Below, one piece after another: positions 1 to 7,955 of a DNA stretch of 36,280 nucleotides (position 1 is the stretch's first letter; the number at the start of each line of letters is the position of its first letter). Below the pieces are notes generated by a model. It was not told the DNA's origin, ran no database searches, and saw only the letters and a list, made by a program, of their open reading frames with translations. Position numbers and translations under genes: made by a program. Origin of the DNA: CAZUQP01 sp964622455 (GTDB lineage: Bacteria > Pseudomonadota > Gammaproteobacteria > DSM-16500); NCBI GenBank assembly GCA_964622455.1, contig CAZUQP010000004.1, forward strand, positions 1-36,280. Direction: 5' to 3'.

Positions 1-17
1 TGGCGCAAAAAGCGCGC

Positions 18-65
18 CTAACCCTGGGCTAAATTAGTTCCAGGGCCGTAGGCCCTGAAAAGACA
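18..65. repeat. Dispersed repeat, left copy (hairpin GGGCC-GTA-GGCCC)
   Basis: The block contains CCCTGGGCTAAAT, a short variable stretch, then the hairpin CAGGGCC-GTA-GGCCCTG (41-57) followed by AAAAGACA. A related block in reverse orientation lies at 36141-36184. The tail CCCTGAAAAGACAAA (53-67) occurs again as a direct repeat at 122-136, so a second, partial unit seems present. No protein-coding potential is seen. It is probably a small dispersed intergenic repeat family. That it is genome-wide is inferred from only two related copies here. Confidence 0.6.
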
Positions 66-148
66 AAGCGTGTTGTAGTACAGAAAACCTAATTTCAGAC
101 TATGTGGGTTTCAAGTCATTGCCCTGAAAAGACAAAAACTTAGCGCGA

Positions 149-169
149 ATCTGACAGTCAGTGTCAGAT
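149..169. other. Small hairpin downstream of the flavoprotein gene
   Basis: ATCTGAC and GTCAGAT form a perfect 7-bp inverted repeat around the 7-nt loop AGTCAGT. Read on the minus strand it lies just beyond the stop codon of the oxidoreductase gene. It is followed by TCGCGC and, a few bases later, TTTTTG. It could be a weak terminator, but the T-run is not adjacent to the stem. Confidence 0.3.
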
Positions 170-211
170 CAAGTTTAGATTTTTACAGATTATAATAACA
201 AGCATGCTAAA

Positions 212-1258
212 TTAAACTCCGTATTTTAACCAAACAGGCATAACAAAATTCAAATATTCCATAAATTTCCAAAGGCCCACTCTATGTTCCACTGTACCGA
301 AACGATCAGTTTTAGCTTCTGGAAATGCGATTCCAAGTCCAAATAAACCTGGGGCAATCACACCACTTCTATCATTATATTCTAAAGTGTGCATACCTTC
401 GATCGGAACAAAACGTTTTTGAAAACCTACTGCATAAATCGCCTTATTACACAAAGGCAACATCATGCGTTTATTTTCATCGTGCGCAATGACTCGTTCC
501 AATTTTTTTGGCCATTGGCCATCAATGTGTTCACGCGCCCAATTGGCTGCCTCTCCTTTTAACCCTGTATCATCAAATAAAATCCAATCATCAAAATACA
601 CAGCATAACGCAACGGTGAAAGATAAAAATTAATGACCTTTTTAACATCGCACATTTCCAGCAGTGTTTTTAAAATAAGAATGGCAGAATGGGAAGAACC
701 AAACACTGCAATCACATCATCTTTGTGACAACTTGACTGTAATTGTTCAGGATCAAGGGCCGTCGATAATGTTATTTCTTCAACGCCTGGAAGCGTAAGA
801 GATTTGGGTTCAGAGCCTGTTGCCAAAATAACATTCTTGGCTCGCAATTTTTTATTGCTCATCGTCAGTTCCCAATGTCTCTCATATAATTTAAGCTGCT
901 GCACTTTTTCAGAAAAAGAGATGACTTTATTTTTTAGATGATCCGTAATCCACTGTAAAACATCCGCTGCCAATTCTAACGAACACGTCTCTTTTGGGTT
1001 TATGTGATGGATTAAAAAATGATTGGGTGCGGTAGAATATTCAAAAGAACGACATTCTTGAAAAAATTTTAAAAAAAGTTCAACACGCGTATTGCTCGAA
1101 ACTTTTCGCCATCGAGTACCAAAATCACCCACGCTAAACTCAGGATCAATCCAAGCAATTCTTTGGGGTTCTATCCCTTGATCAATTAACTTACCTATTG
1201 CTGCAATCCCAGCAGGCCCCGCGCCAAGAACAGCCCAATCAAATGTAGTATTCATCAT
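212..1258 (-). CDS. FAD/NAD(P)-binding oxidoreductase (pyridine nucleotide-disulphide oxidoreductase-like)
   Basis: The 348-residue protein starts with a dinucleotide-binding motif GAGPAGIAA (about residues 13-21). It has the ATGSEP motif that closes the FAD domain (about 146-151) and a second nucleotide-binding turn, VFGSSHSA, near residue 190. This architecture is typical of single-chain flavoprotein reductases and monooxygenase-like enzymes that carry electrons from NAD(P)H via FAD. There is no CxxxxC redox-active disulphide, so it is not a thioredoxin-reductase-type enzyme. The substrate cannot be assigned. Two consecutive ATG codons (1258, 1255) could start it. It is transcribed away from the neighbouring Cys-rich gene and appears monocistronic. 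Confidence 0.75.
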   Translation of the reverse strand: MMNTTFDWAVLGAGPAGIAAIGKLIDQGIEPQRIAWIDPEFSVGDFGTRWRKVSSNTRVELFLKFFQECRSFEYSTAPNHFLIHHINPKETCSLELAADVLQWITDHLKNKVISFSEKVQQLKLYERHWELTMSNKKLRAKNVILATGSEPKSLTLPGVEEITLSTALDPEQLQSSCHKDDVIAVFGSSHSAILILKTLLEMCDVKKVINFYLSPLRYAVYFDDWILFDDTGLKGEAANWAREHIDGQWPKKLERVIAHDENKRMMLPLCNKAIYAVGFQKRFVPIEGMHTLEYNDRSGVIAPGLFGLGIAFPEAKTDRFGTVEHRVGLWKFMEYLNFVMPVWLKYGV

Positions 1259-1460
1259 GTGATAGAAACCTCGTTTTTAATAAAATATGCCGTTTTTACA
1301 TTAAAAACAATCTATTTGTTTCTAAAATATGAGCTAAAAATTTAAAATAGATCATATAAAAATCAATTAGTTACCCGCCCATACCCCCTGAAATGGTATA
1401 CTTTAAATAGTACCGATCCTATGTTTTTGTCTCATTAGCGTTGCTCACGAGGGCTTACGT

Positions 1461-1709
1461 ATGAAAACAAAACTCCTCATTTGTATCGGATGTTTAGGGA
1501 TATTCATCAGCAGTTATGCGTTGGGCGCTTGCTCAAACTGTCCTCCACAAAAAACTTATTCAAGCCGCTGCTGCTATACGTACAAAGAACCCACTGACGA
1601 TACTACCTGCAATACTTGTCTTTGTTCAGATCCAGGCTGCAATGGATCAAATCCATGCTTAAGCTCACAAAAATGCTGCAAATACTTTGGTAATATCGGG
1701 CATTACTAG
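1461..1709 (+). CDS. Small Cys-rich exported protein, probable lipoprotein
   Basis: The 82-residue product has a Lys-containing N-terminus and a hydrophobic segment (residues 4-22). The sequence LGAC at 21-24 fits a loose lipobox, with C24 as the possible lipidated residue. From C24 to C73 there are eleven cysteines, including two CC pairs and a CNTCLC cluster. If C24 is lipidated, ten remain, enough for five disulphides. A GAGGG ribosome-binding site lies 7 nt before the ATG. No family is recognised. The pattern suggests a compact disulphide-stabilised protein in the periplasm or on the surface. Alternatives are signal peptidase I processing and secretion, or metal binding. It lies 42 bp before kdsB, but a functional link is not evident. 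Confidence 0.65.
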   Translation: MKTKLLICIGCLGIFISSYALGACSNCPPQKTYSSRCCYTYKEPTDDTTCNTCLCSDPGCNGSNPCLSSQKCCKYFGNIGHY

Positions 1710-1751
1710 GGTAGAATAAGCGCCTTTGATACTGAAAAATTAGATTCACTT

Positions 1752-2480
1752 ATGAAAATATTGTGTGTTATTCCAAGCAGAATTGCCTCAACCCGTTTAA
1801 AGCGTAAACCTTTATTACCTATTCAGGGTAAGCCCATGGTTCAATGGGTCTATGAAAATGCCAGCCGCTCTAAAATCCTGACTGATGTAGTCGTTGCAAC
1901 CGACAGTGAAGAAATTGCATCCGTCATCCGTGAGGCAGGCGGAAAATACGTGATGACCGATGAAAATCTTAGAACAGGATCAGACCGAGTCGCGGCTGCA
2001 GCCGAACACTATCCCGATATGGATGTGATCATCAACCTGCAAGGCGATGAGCCTTTTGTTAAAGCCTCCATGTTAGAGCAATTAGTTGCACCCTATCTTC
2101 AAGGCGAATCGCCTGACATGACAACGCTCGCTTATCCTCTCGATATGAAAACAAAATATCATGAACCCGGGGCTGTTAAAGTGATTACCGATCTAGAAGG
2201 TAATGCACTTTATTTTTCGCGCGCCCCAATTCCTTATTTTCGTACGGAAGGTTCGGCTCCGGTTTATCACCACATGGGTTTATATGCTTTTCGCCGTGAT
2301 TTTTTGATGGTTTATAAAAACTTACCTCAAACCCCGCTTGAAAAAATAGAAAGCCTTGAGCAATTACGTGCTTTAGAGCACGGATACAAAATTCGGGTTT
2401 GCTTAACTGAACAAAGAACGCTTGAAATTAATACACCAGAAGAATATGAGCTTGCTCAGACATTTCAATATGCTTTTTAA
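1752..2480 (+). CDS. kdsB: 3-deoxy-manno-octulosonate cytidylyltransferase (CMP-KDO synthetase)
   Basis: KdsB activates KDO with CTP to CMP-KDO, the donor used to build the inner core of lipopolysaccharide in the cytoplasm. The 242-residue protein matches the usual family length. It shows the N-terminal nucleotide-binding motif IPSRIASTRL (7-16), the TGSDRV segment (75-80) and NLQGDEPF (95-102), all characteristic of KdsB. It is the first of three closely spaced genes (16 bp to murI, then 13 bp to rlmJ), so it is probably cotranscribed with murI. That would join two cell-envelope precursor steps. Its presence shows the organism makes a KDO-containing LPS. Confidence 0.95.
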   Translation: MKILCVIPSRIASTRLKRKPLLPIQGKPMVQWVYENASRSKILTDVVVATDSEEIASVIREAGGKYVMTDENLRTGSDRVAAAAEHYPDMDVIINLQGDEPFVKASMLEQLVAPYLQGESPDMTTLAYPLDMKTKYHEPGAVKVITDLEGNALYFSRAPIPYFRTEGSAPVYHHMGLYAFRRDFLMVYKNLPQTPLEKIESLEQLRALEHGYKIRVCLTEQRTLEINTPEEYELAQTFQYAF

Positions 2481-2496
2481 CCTATTATAATAAGCT

Positions 2497-3309
2497 ATGA
2501 CCTCACCTGTATCTGCACAACCTATAGGTATCTTCGATAGCGGCATTGGCGGCCTGACCGTTGCTAATGCTATCGTAAAACAAATGCCTAAAGAAAATAT
2601 TATTTATTTTGGTGACACGGCACATTTACCGTATGGCGATAAATCACCCGCGACCATTCAAGCCTATTCCATCAAAATTGCACATATGCTGTTGCAGCAG
2701 CAATGCAAATTGATTTTAATTGCCTGTAATTCGGCATCGACCGCCGCCTACGAACTGATTCGAGAATCTATCGCCAACAAAGCAATTGTCATGAATGTCG
2801 TTGATCCGACGATTCAATTATTACAAAAAGAATACTCGCAAAAAAAAATCGGCTTGATCGGCACGCGTCAAACTGTCAATTCAAATGTTTATAAAAAAAA
2901 GGTGGATAATTTAAATTGTGGCATTCAATTAACTTCTCATGCAACCAATTTACTCGCATCCGCCATTGAAGAGTTTGGTAATAATGGCGTAACAGATAGT
3001 TTAGTTGAAGAATATCTTTCACACGTTAACTTAAAAGATATCGACGCATTACTGCTTGCTTGCACGCATTATCCTGTTGTTAAAAACAAAATCGCCAGTT
3101 TCTTTAAAAACAAAATTGACATTATCGATCCATCTGAGACCGTAGCTAAAGCTGTTAAACAATCTTTAGAAGAAGCAAATTTGCTGAACTCAATCGGAAA
3201 AGGCACAAAATGTTTTTATATTTCAGATTATACTGAATCTTTTGCTACCGGCACAAAAATATTTTTCAATGAAGAAATCAAATTAGAACACTATCCTCTC
3301 TGGGAATAA
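2497..3309 (+). CDS. murI: Glutamate racemase
   Basis: MurI converts L-glutamate to the D-glutamate needed for the peptidoglycan stem peptide. The 270-residue protein carries the N-terminal motif FDSGIGGL (13-20). It has the first catalytic cysteine in ACNSAST (C77) and the second in LLACTHYP (C189), the pair that acts as the two acid/base residues. Length and motif order are those of a standard bacterial glutamate racemase. It follows kdsB by 16 bp and precedes rlmJ by 13 bp on the same strand. Confidence 0.95.
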   Translation: MTSPVSAQPIGIFDSGIGGLTVANAIVKQMPKENIIYFGDTAHLPYGDKSPATIQAYSIKIAHMLLQQQCKLILIACNSASTAAYELIRESIANKAIVMNVVDPTIQLLQKEYSQKKIGLIGTRQTVNSNVYKKKVDNLNCGIQLTSHATNLLASAIEEFGNNGVTDSLVEEYLSHVNLKDIDALLLACTHYPVVKNKIASFFKNKIDIIDPSETVAKAVKQSLEEANLLNSIGKGTKCFYISDYTESFATGTKIFFNEEIKLEHYPLWE

Positions 3310-3322
3310 ATAATTAACAATC

Positions 3323-4153
3323 ATGAATTATCGACACATTTATCATGCCGGCAATTTTGCCGATGTATTTAAACATATTGTTCTCATTGCGCTCATTCAA
3401 TCATTCTTAAAAAAAGAAACGCCTTTTTGTTATCTCGAAACACACGCGGGCATTGGCTGCTATGACTTATATGATGCGGCCGCACAAAAAAGTAAAGAAT
3501 TTGAAACAGGAGTAAAAAAAATTTTTGAAAAAGAAAATACACTGCCCCTCATTCAAGAATATTTAACATGCATCAAGAAATTAAACAAGACGGGAGAACT
3601 TCGTTATTACCCAGGATCGCCCTATTTTGCGAAACAATTTTTGCGTACAAACGATCGAATGGTTTTGTCAGAACTTCATCCTGAAGATGCTAATACATTA
3701 AAAAAATTTTTTAAAAATGATCGAAATATTTCTATCCATCATGAAAATGGCTACCAAAGTTTAAAAGCCTTTTTACCGCCAAAAGAACGTCGCGGTTTAA
3801 TATTGATTGATCCGCCCTATGAAAAACCTGATGAATTATTAGATATTCCCAACATTCTTGCTGAAGCACTCAATCGTTTTGAAACCGGTGTTTACGCTGT
3901 TTGGTATCCGATTAAAAATCATTTCGCATTGAATCGTTTTTATCAGGCCCTTAAAACAAAAATCACGCGCCCTCAATTGAGGGTTGAATTTTTTATTCAT
4001 AAAGAGGACAGTGTCATATCGCTTAAAGGATGTGGAATGATCATCTTAAATCCGCCATGGCAACTGGCAGAATCACTAAAAGAAATTCTGCCTGTGCTAT
4101 GTGATACTTTAGCTGTCGATCAAGGACGTTTTAACTTGGTCCTTTTATGGTAG
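3323..4153 (+). CDS. rlmJ: 23S rRNA (adenine2030-N6)-methyltransferase
   Basis: The 276-residue protein begins NYRHIYHAGNFADVFKH, the highly conserved N-terminus of the RlmJ family (formerly YhiR). It contains the catalytic N6-adenine methyltransferase motif DPPYE (163-167). RlmJ uses S-adenosylmethionine to methylate A2030 of 23S rRNA during ribosome assembly. It is the last gene of the kdsB-murI-rlmJ group. No truncation is seen, and the protein ends in the conserved-looking FNLVLLW. About 130 bp of AT-rich sequence separates it from the following lipoprotein. Confidence 0.93.
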   Translation: MNYRHIYHAGNFADVFKHIVLIALIQSFLKKETPFCYLETHAGIGCYDLYDAAAQKSKEFETGVKKIFEKENTLPLIQEYLTCIKKLNKTGELRYYPGSPYFAKQFLRTNDRMVLSELHPEDANTLKKFFKNDRNISIHHENGYQSLKAFLPPKERRGLILIDPPYEKPDELLDIPNILAEALNRFETGVYAVWYPIKNHFALNRFYQALKTKITRPQLRVEFFIHKEDSVISLKGCGMIILNPPWQLAESLKEILPVLCDTLAVDQGRFNLVLLW

Positions 4154-4261
4154 ACAGGATCGTTTTTTGCACTGAACTACCCGTTTTTTTACATAAATTA
4201 TCCCAAAAAATCGTCCTTTTAACCTTAAGGATTTGTTAAAATAACTAAGTGACCTAGGCAG

Positions 4262-4287
4262 ATATCTCCCTAAAAATGGAGGCATAT
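4262..4287 (+). promoter_or_regulatory. Hairpin sequestering the Shine-Dalgarno sequence of the glycine-zipper lipoprotein
   Basis: ATATCTCC (4262-4269) can pair with GGAG (4278-4281) plus ATAT (4284-4287), leaving a two-base bulge (GC) and the loop CTAAAAAT. The stem buries the GGAGG ribosome-binding site and ends directly at the ATG (4288). An AU-rich, bulged stem over the ribosome-binding site is the layout of RNA thermometers and other translational switches. Here that is inference from one sequence. Confidence 0.35.
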
Positions 4288-4500
4288 ATGAACAAGGTAT
4301 TGACAGCTGCAAGCGCTACGATTCTCTCAACCAGCTTGCTCGTGATGAGTGGCTGCACGTGGGACAAACAAGATACAGGAACTGCGGTTGGTGCAGTTGC
4401 AGGCGGCGTTGTAGGGAATGTGGTGACCGGCGGCAGTGCTGCAGGTACCATTGCAGGCGCAGTAGGCGGCGGTTACGTAGGCAGACAAGTTACTAAATAA
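4288..4500 (+). CDS. Glycine-zipper outer-membrane lipoprotein (OsmB/SlyB-like)
   Basis: The 70-residue protein has a lipoprotein signal peptide ending in the lipobox MSGC (20-23). A glycine-zipper segment follows, with repeated small-residue spacing (GTAVGAVAGGVVGNVV and GAVGGGYVG). This is the pattern of small stress-related lipoproteins such as OsmB and of the zipper part of SlyB/Pcp proteins. They are anchored in the outer membrane and are thought to stabilise it. The start at 4288 is preferred over an in-frame ATG at 4276 because GGAGG lies just before it; the upstream ATG overlaps that site. The exact role is unknown. Confidence 0.75.
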   Translation: MNKVLTAASATILSTSLLVMSGCTWDKQDTGTAVGAVAGGVVGNVVTGGSAAGTIAGAVGGGYVGRQVTK

Positions 4501-4617
4501 GCTGCGTCACAGTTTAAAAGCTTTACCCTTCGATCAATTATCTATAGGTAGTTGAGAATCGCGTGTGTTTGTATATACTGCTTTAAGTCATTCTCTTTCA
4601 ACAAGGTTATCTGCATT

Positions 4618-5082
4618 ATGACACTGAATATTGGCGGTGAAGCGCCTGACTTTACTTTGCTTTCTGATGAAAACCAATCTATCTCACTTAAAAAGTTGCG
4701 CGGCAAAAAAATTATTCTTTATTTTTATCCAAAAGATAACACGCCAGGCTGCACGCGCGAAGCGTGCGATTTTAGAGATTCCGTTGCACGCTTTGATTCA
4801 CACAATACGGTGATTTTAGGCATTTCAAAAGATAGCCCCACAAAACATCAAAAATTTAAAGAGAAATATGCATTGCCCTTCACTTTACTTTCTGATGAAA
4901 CAGGCGATGTGTGCGAAGCCTACGGTGTCCTCAATAAAAAAAGTCTCTTCGGAAATACATTTTTAGGCATCACCCGCTCTACCTTTTTAATTGATGAAAA
5001 AGGTATTATTCGAAAGATCTGGCGCAAAGTAAAAGTCAATGGCCATACCGAACAAATACTGCATGAATTCAGTGGAGCTTAA
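4618..5082 (+). CDS. bcp: Thioredoxin-dependent thiol peroxidase (bacterioferritin comigratory protein)
   Basis: Bcp is a peroxiredoxin that reduces hydrogen peroxide and organic hydroperoxides using thioredoxin. The 154-residue reading from ATG 4618 has the family N-terminus (GEAPDFTL). Its active site is TPGCTREAC with the peroxidatic Cys at 45 and the resolving Cys at 50, the same spacing as E. coli Bcp. A longer in-frame reading from 4552 would add 22 residues unlike the family and is not preferred. AAGG at 4603-4606 may be the ribosome-binding site. The stop codon is 7 bp before the likely proS start, so the two are probably cotranscribed. Confidence 0.93.
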   Translation: MTLNIGGEAPDFTLLSDENQSISLKKLRGKKIILYFYPKDNTPGCTREACDFRDSVARFDSHNTVILGISKDSPTKHQKFKEKYALPFTLLSDETGDVCEAYGVLNKKSLFGNTFLGITRSTFLIDEKGIIRKIWRKVKVNGHTEQILHEFSGA

Positions 5083-5089
5083 AAAATTT

Positions 5090-6577
5090 ATGAAAACAGC
5101 CATCACCCCGACACGGGCAGAAGATTATCCTGAGTGGTACCAGCAAGTCATTAAAGCAGCAGAGCTTGCTGAAGTGTCTCCCGTGCGCGGCTGCATGATT
5201 ATCAAACCCTGGGGCTATGCAATATGGGAAAACATTCAACGCATTTTAGATGATGCATTAAAAGCAACTGGACACAAAAATCTTTATTTTCCTTTGCTCA
5301 TTCCAGCCAGTTTTTTAGAAAAAGAAGCAGAGCACATTGATGGTTTTGCAAAAGAATGTGCAGTTGTCACCCACACCCGTCTTGCCAAAAATGAAGCGGG
5401 AAAATTAGTGCCCGCAAGCCCGCTTGAAGAACCTTATATCATTCGCCCAACCTCTGAAACCATTATTGGAGAAGCATATTCGCGCTGGATCCAATCTTAC
5501 CGTGATTTACCCATGCTCATGAACCAATGGGCAAACATCGTACGCTGGGAAATGCGCACGCGAATGTTTTTACGCACCTCTGAATTTTTGTGGCAAGAAG
5601 GCCATACTGCACACGCATCAGAAAAAGATGCGCAAGAAGAAACCTTAAAAATTTTAGATTTATATGCCCGTTTTGCTGAAGATTATATGGCAATGCCCGT
5701 CATTAAAGGTGAAAAATCGGCAAGCGAGCGTTTTCCGGGTGCAGTCAACACTTATTGCATTGAAGCGATGATGCAAGATAAAAAAGCTTTGCAAGCAGGC
5801 ACGTCTCACTATCTCGGACAAAATTTTGCACGCGCATTTAATATTTCTTTTTTAAATGCAAAAGGTACCCAAGAATTCGCTTACACTACTTCCTGGGGAG
5901 TCACGACCCGCTTAATTGGCGGACTGATCATGACGCATAGCGATGATGATGGGCTCGTTTTACCGCCTAAATTGGCACCGCTTCACGTCGTTATATTGCC
6001 GATTATTCATAAAGAAGAGCATCGCGCAGCTATCATGGAATATTCAGAAAAAATTGCGCGAGAATTACGTGAACTTCGTTACAACAATAAAAATCTTCAA
6101 GTAGAAATTGATCAACGCGCCCTCCCTGGTGGTGAAAAAGTGTGGAGCTGGGTCAAGAAAGGCGTTCCTATTCGTCTTGAAATTGGTGCAAAAGAAATGG
6201 AAGCAAACTCAGTTTATCTGGGTCGGCGCGACAAACCCTATAAAGAACGGCGCAGTGAAGAACTTCGTCATTTTCTAGCGAATGTTATTTTGCAATTGGA
6301 TGAAATTCAAGCTAATTTGCTCACACGCGCTCGCGAATTTCTGCAGCAGAACACGACCAATCTTGAATACCAAGACGATTTTTATGAATTTTTTAATGAA
6401 AGTGACGGCGGATTTGCAAAAGCACACTGGAATGGCAGCCCGGAAATTGAAGCTAAAATAAAAAAAGATTTAAACGTCACGATTCGATGCATTCCTTCAG
6501 AAAAATCTGAACCCGGTACCTGCATTTTTAGTGGAGAAAAAAGTTCGGAGCGTGTGATCTTCGCAAAATCTTATTAA
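5090..6577 (+). CDS. proS: Prolyl-tRNA synthetase, short archaeal/eukaryotic-like type
   Basis: This class II synthetase charges tRNA-Pro. The 495-residue protein has GCMIIKPWGYAIWE near residue 34, RPTSET (119-124), motif 2 RWEMRTRMFLRTSEFLWQEG (152-171) and motif 3 around WGVTTRLIGG (269-278). It ends in the small C-terminal domain with ...IFAKSY. Only about 100 residues separate motifs 2 and 3, so the large editing insertion of the usual gammaproteobacterial enzyme (about 570 aa) is absent. The segment AIQ/ALQ-AGTSHYLGQNF is typical of the archaeal/eukaryotic-like type. The start at 5090 follows GTGGAG and avoids overlap with bcp; upstream in-frame starts exist at 5039 and 5063. Confidence 0.93.
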   Translation: MKTAITPTRAEDYPEWYQQVIKAAELAEVSPVRGCMIIKPWGYAIWENIQRILDDALKATGHKNLYFPLLIPASFLEKEAEHIDGFAKECAVVTHTRLAKNEAGKLVPASPLEEPYIIRPTSETIIGEAYSRWIQSYRDLPMLMNQWANIVRWEMRTRMFLRTSEFLWQEGHTAHASEKDAQEETLKILDLYARFAEDYMAMPVIKGEKSASERFPGAVNTYCIEAMMQDKKALQAGTSHYLGQNFARAFNISFLNAKGTQEFAYTTSWGVTTRLIGGLIMTHSDDDGLVLPPKLAPLHVVILPIIHKEEHRAAIMEYSEKIARELRELRYNNKNLQVEIDQRALPGGEKVWSWVKKGVPIRLEIGAKEMEANSVYLGRRDKPYKERRSEELRHFLANVILQLDEIQANLLTRAREFLQQNTTNLEYQDDFYEFFNESDGGFAKAHWNGSPEIEAKIKKDLNVTIRCIPSEKSEPGTCIFSGEKSSERVIFAKSY

Positions 6578-6624
6578 TATGCTACTCTTTGCAACATTTC
6601 AATATTCATTTATAAAGGAATTCT

Positions 6625-7662
6625 ATGATGAGCATAATCAATGAATTAGACAGCACCATCAGTAAACTTTCGATCAAAGGCAAAGGAATTTTAGCTGCTG
6701 ATGAAAGTTCCGCAACCATTGGCAAACGTTTCCTAGCCGTTAACGTGGAATCAACGGAAGAAACGCGCCGCGCTTACCGTGACATGTTAGTGACAACACC
6801 CGGTATTCATGAATTTATTGCTGGTGTTATTTTATTTGAAGAAACACTCAATCAAAAAACACTGGATGGTACACTCTTTCCAGAAAAATTAAAAAAACTA
6901 GGCATCTTGCCCGGCATTAAAGTCGATAAAGGATTAGTGGCTTTGCCTAATACCAAAGAAGAACAAACTACTCAAGGATTAGATAATCTTGCTGAACGTT
7001 TGGTTGAATACAAAAATAAAGGGGCTGTTTTCGCTAAATGGCGTGCAGTTTACGCAATTTCCGCTCATACACCCAGCAACCTCGCAATTCATGCAAACGC
7101 AGAAGGGTTGGCAAGCTATGCCGCACTTTGTCAAGCAACTGGAATCGTTCCCATTGTAGAACCGGAAGTATTAATTGATGGTGATCACACCATTGAACAC
7201 TGCAGCGATGTCAGTGAACGCGTTTTTCATGCGGTATTTGAAGCACTGTTTCAACATAAAGTATCTCTTGAGCATATGGTTTTAAAACCTAGCATGGTCA
7301 TTAACGGTAAAAAGTGCACGGCCAAAGCAACGGCAGAACAAGTTGCCAAAGCAACGCTCACTATTTTAAAACGTACTGTTCCTGCTGCAGTGCCTACCAT
7401 TAATTTCTTATCAGGCGGTCAATCGCCAGAAGAAGCCACTGCTAATTTAAATGCGATGAATGCCCTATCAGCGCATTTACCTTGGAATGTCAGTTACTCT
7501 TATGCTCGTGCCCTGCAAGATTATGCTATGAAAATTTGGCAAGGGAATGAAAAAAATGTTCCTGCCGCGCAAAAAGCTTTTTTAACACGCGCGAAATTAA
7601 ATAGCTTGGCTGCAATAGGAAAATATTCTTCCTCAATGGAAAAAGAAACATCAATGGCATAA
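6625..7662 (+). CDS. Fructose-bisphosphate aldolase, class I
   Basis: The enzyme cleaves fructose-1,6-bisphosphate into dihydroxyacetone phosphate and glyceraldehyde-3-phosphate, reversibly, in glycolysis and gluconeogenesis. The 345-residue protein is of the animal/plant-like class I fold. It has GILAADES (21-28), FAKWR (136-140) with a catalytic lysine, and VLKPSMV (219-225), in which K221 would form the Schiff base. No metal-binding class II motifs are present. AAGGAA precedes two possible ATG codons (6625, 6628). It lies 47 bp after proS. The toxin-antitoxin pair follows 29 bp later on the same strand. Confidence 0.93.
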   Translation: MMSIINELDSTISKLSIKGKGILAADESSATIGKRFLAVNVESTEETRRAYRDMLVTTPGIHEFIAGVILFEETLNQKTLDGTLFPEKLKKLGILPGIKVDKGLVALPNTKEEQTTQGLDNLAERLVEYKNKGAVFAKWRAVYAISAHTPSNLAIHANAEGLASYAALCQATGIVPIVEPEVLIDGDHTIEHCSDVSERVFHAVFEALFQHKVSLEHMVLKPSMVINGKKCTAKATAEQVAKATLTILKRTVPAAVPTINFLSGGQSPEEATANLNAMNALSAHLPWNVSYSYARALQDYAMKIWQGNEKNVPAAQKAFLTRAKLNSLAAIGKYSSSMEKETSMA

Positions 7663-7691
7663 TATTTTTTAACGGACTCTTATTAAATGGA

Positions 7692-7955
7692 ATGACTATG
7701 ACTGCAACCTTAATGAATACCATAGAGGCAAAAGAACAATTCACGGATTTAATTAACCGCGTCGTACATCATAAAGAACGTATTGTACTCACAAGACGCG
7801 GCAAAGAAATTGCCGCGATCATCCCAATAGACGATTTAAAATTAATTCTTGCTTCACAAGATAAACATGATTTGCAAGAAGCAATTGATGCGCTTAAAGA
7901 AGCACGTAATGAGGGAAGTATTCCCTTAGAACAATTGAAAGAAGACTTGTTGTGA
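7692..7955 (+). CDS. Type II antitoxin, Phd/YefM family
   Basis: The 87-residue protein has the Phd/YefM N-terminal DNA-binding fold. This begins with the segment EAKEQFTDLINRV, followed by ERIVLTRRGKEIAAIIPIDD, the usual strand-helix pattern with conserved RGK. The C-terminal part (about 55-87) is acidic and helical, as expected for the toxin-neutralising tail. Its stop overlaps the GTG start of the toxin in the sequence GTGA, indicating translational coupling. Proteins of this family bind their toxin and repress their own promoter. ATG codons at 7692 and 7698 are both possible. Confidence 0.85.
   Translation: MTMTATLMNTIEAKEQFTDLINRVVHHKERIVLTRRGKEIAAIIPIDDLKLILASQDKHDLQEAIDALKEARNEGSIPLEQLKEDLL

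Noticed and set aside
88..130. A GGGTTTCAAGTC stretch resembling a tRNA T-arm
   Set aside because: No acceptor stem, anticodon arm or CCA-side pairing could be fitted around it.
4552..4617. Longer N-terminus for Bcp
   Set aside because: The extra 22 residues do not resemble the family, and starting at 4618 puts the catalytic cysteines at the family positions 45 and 50.
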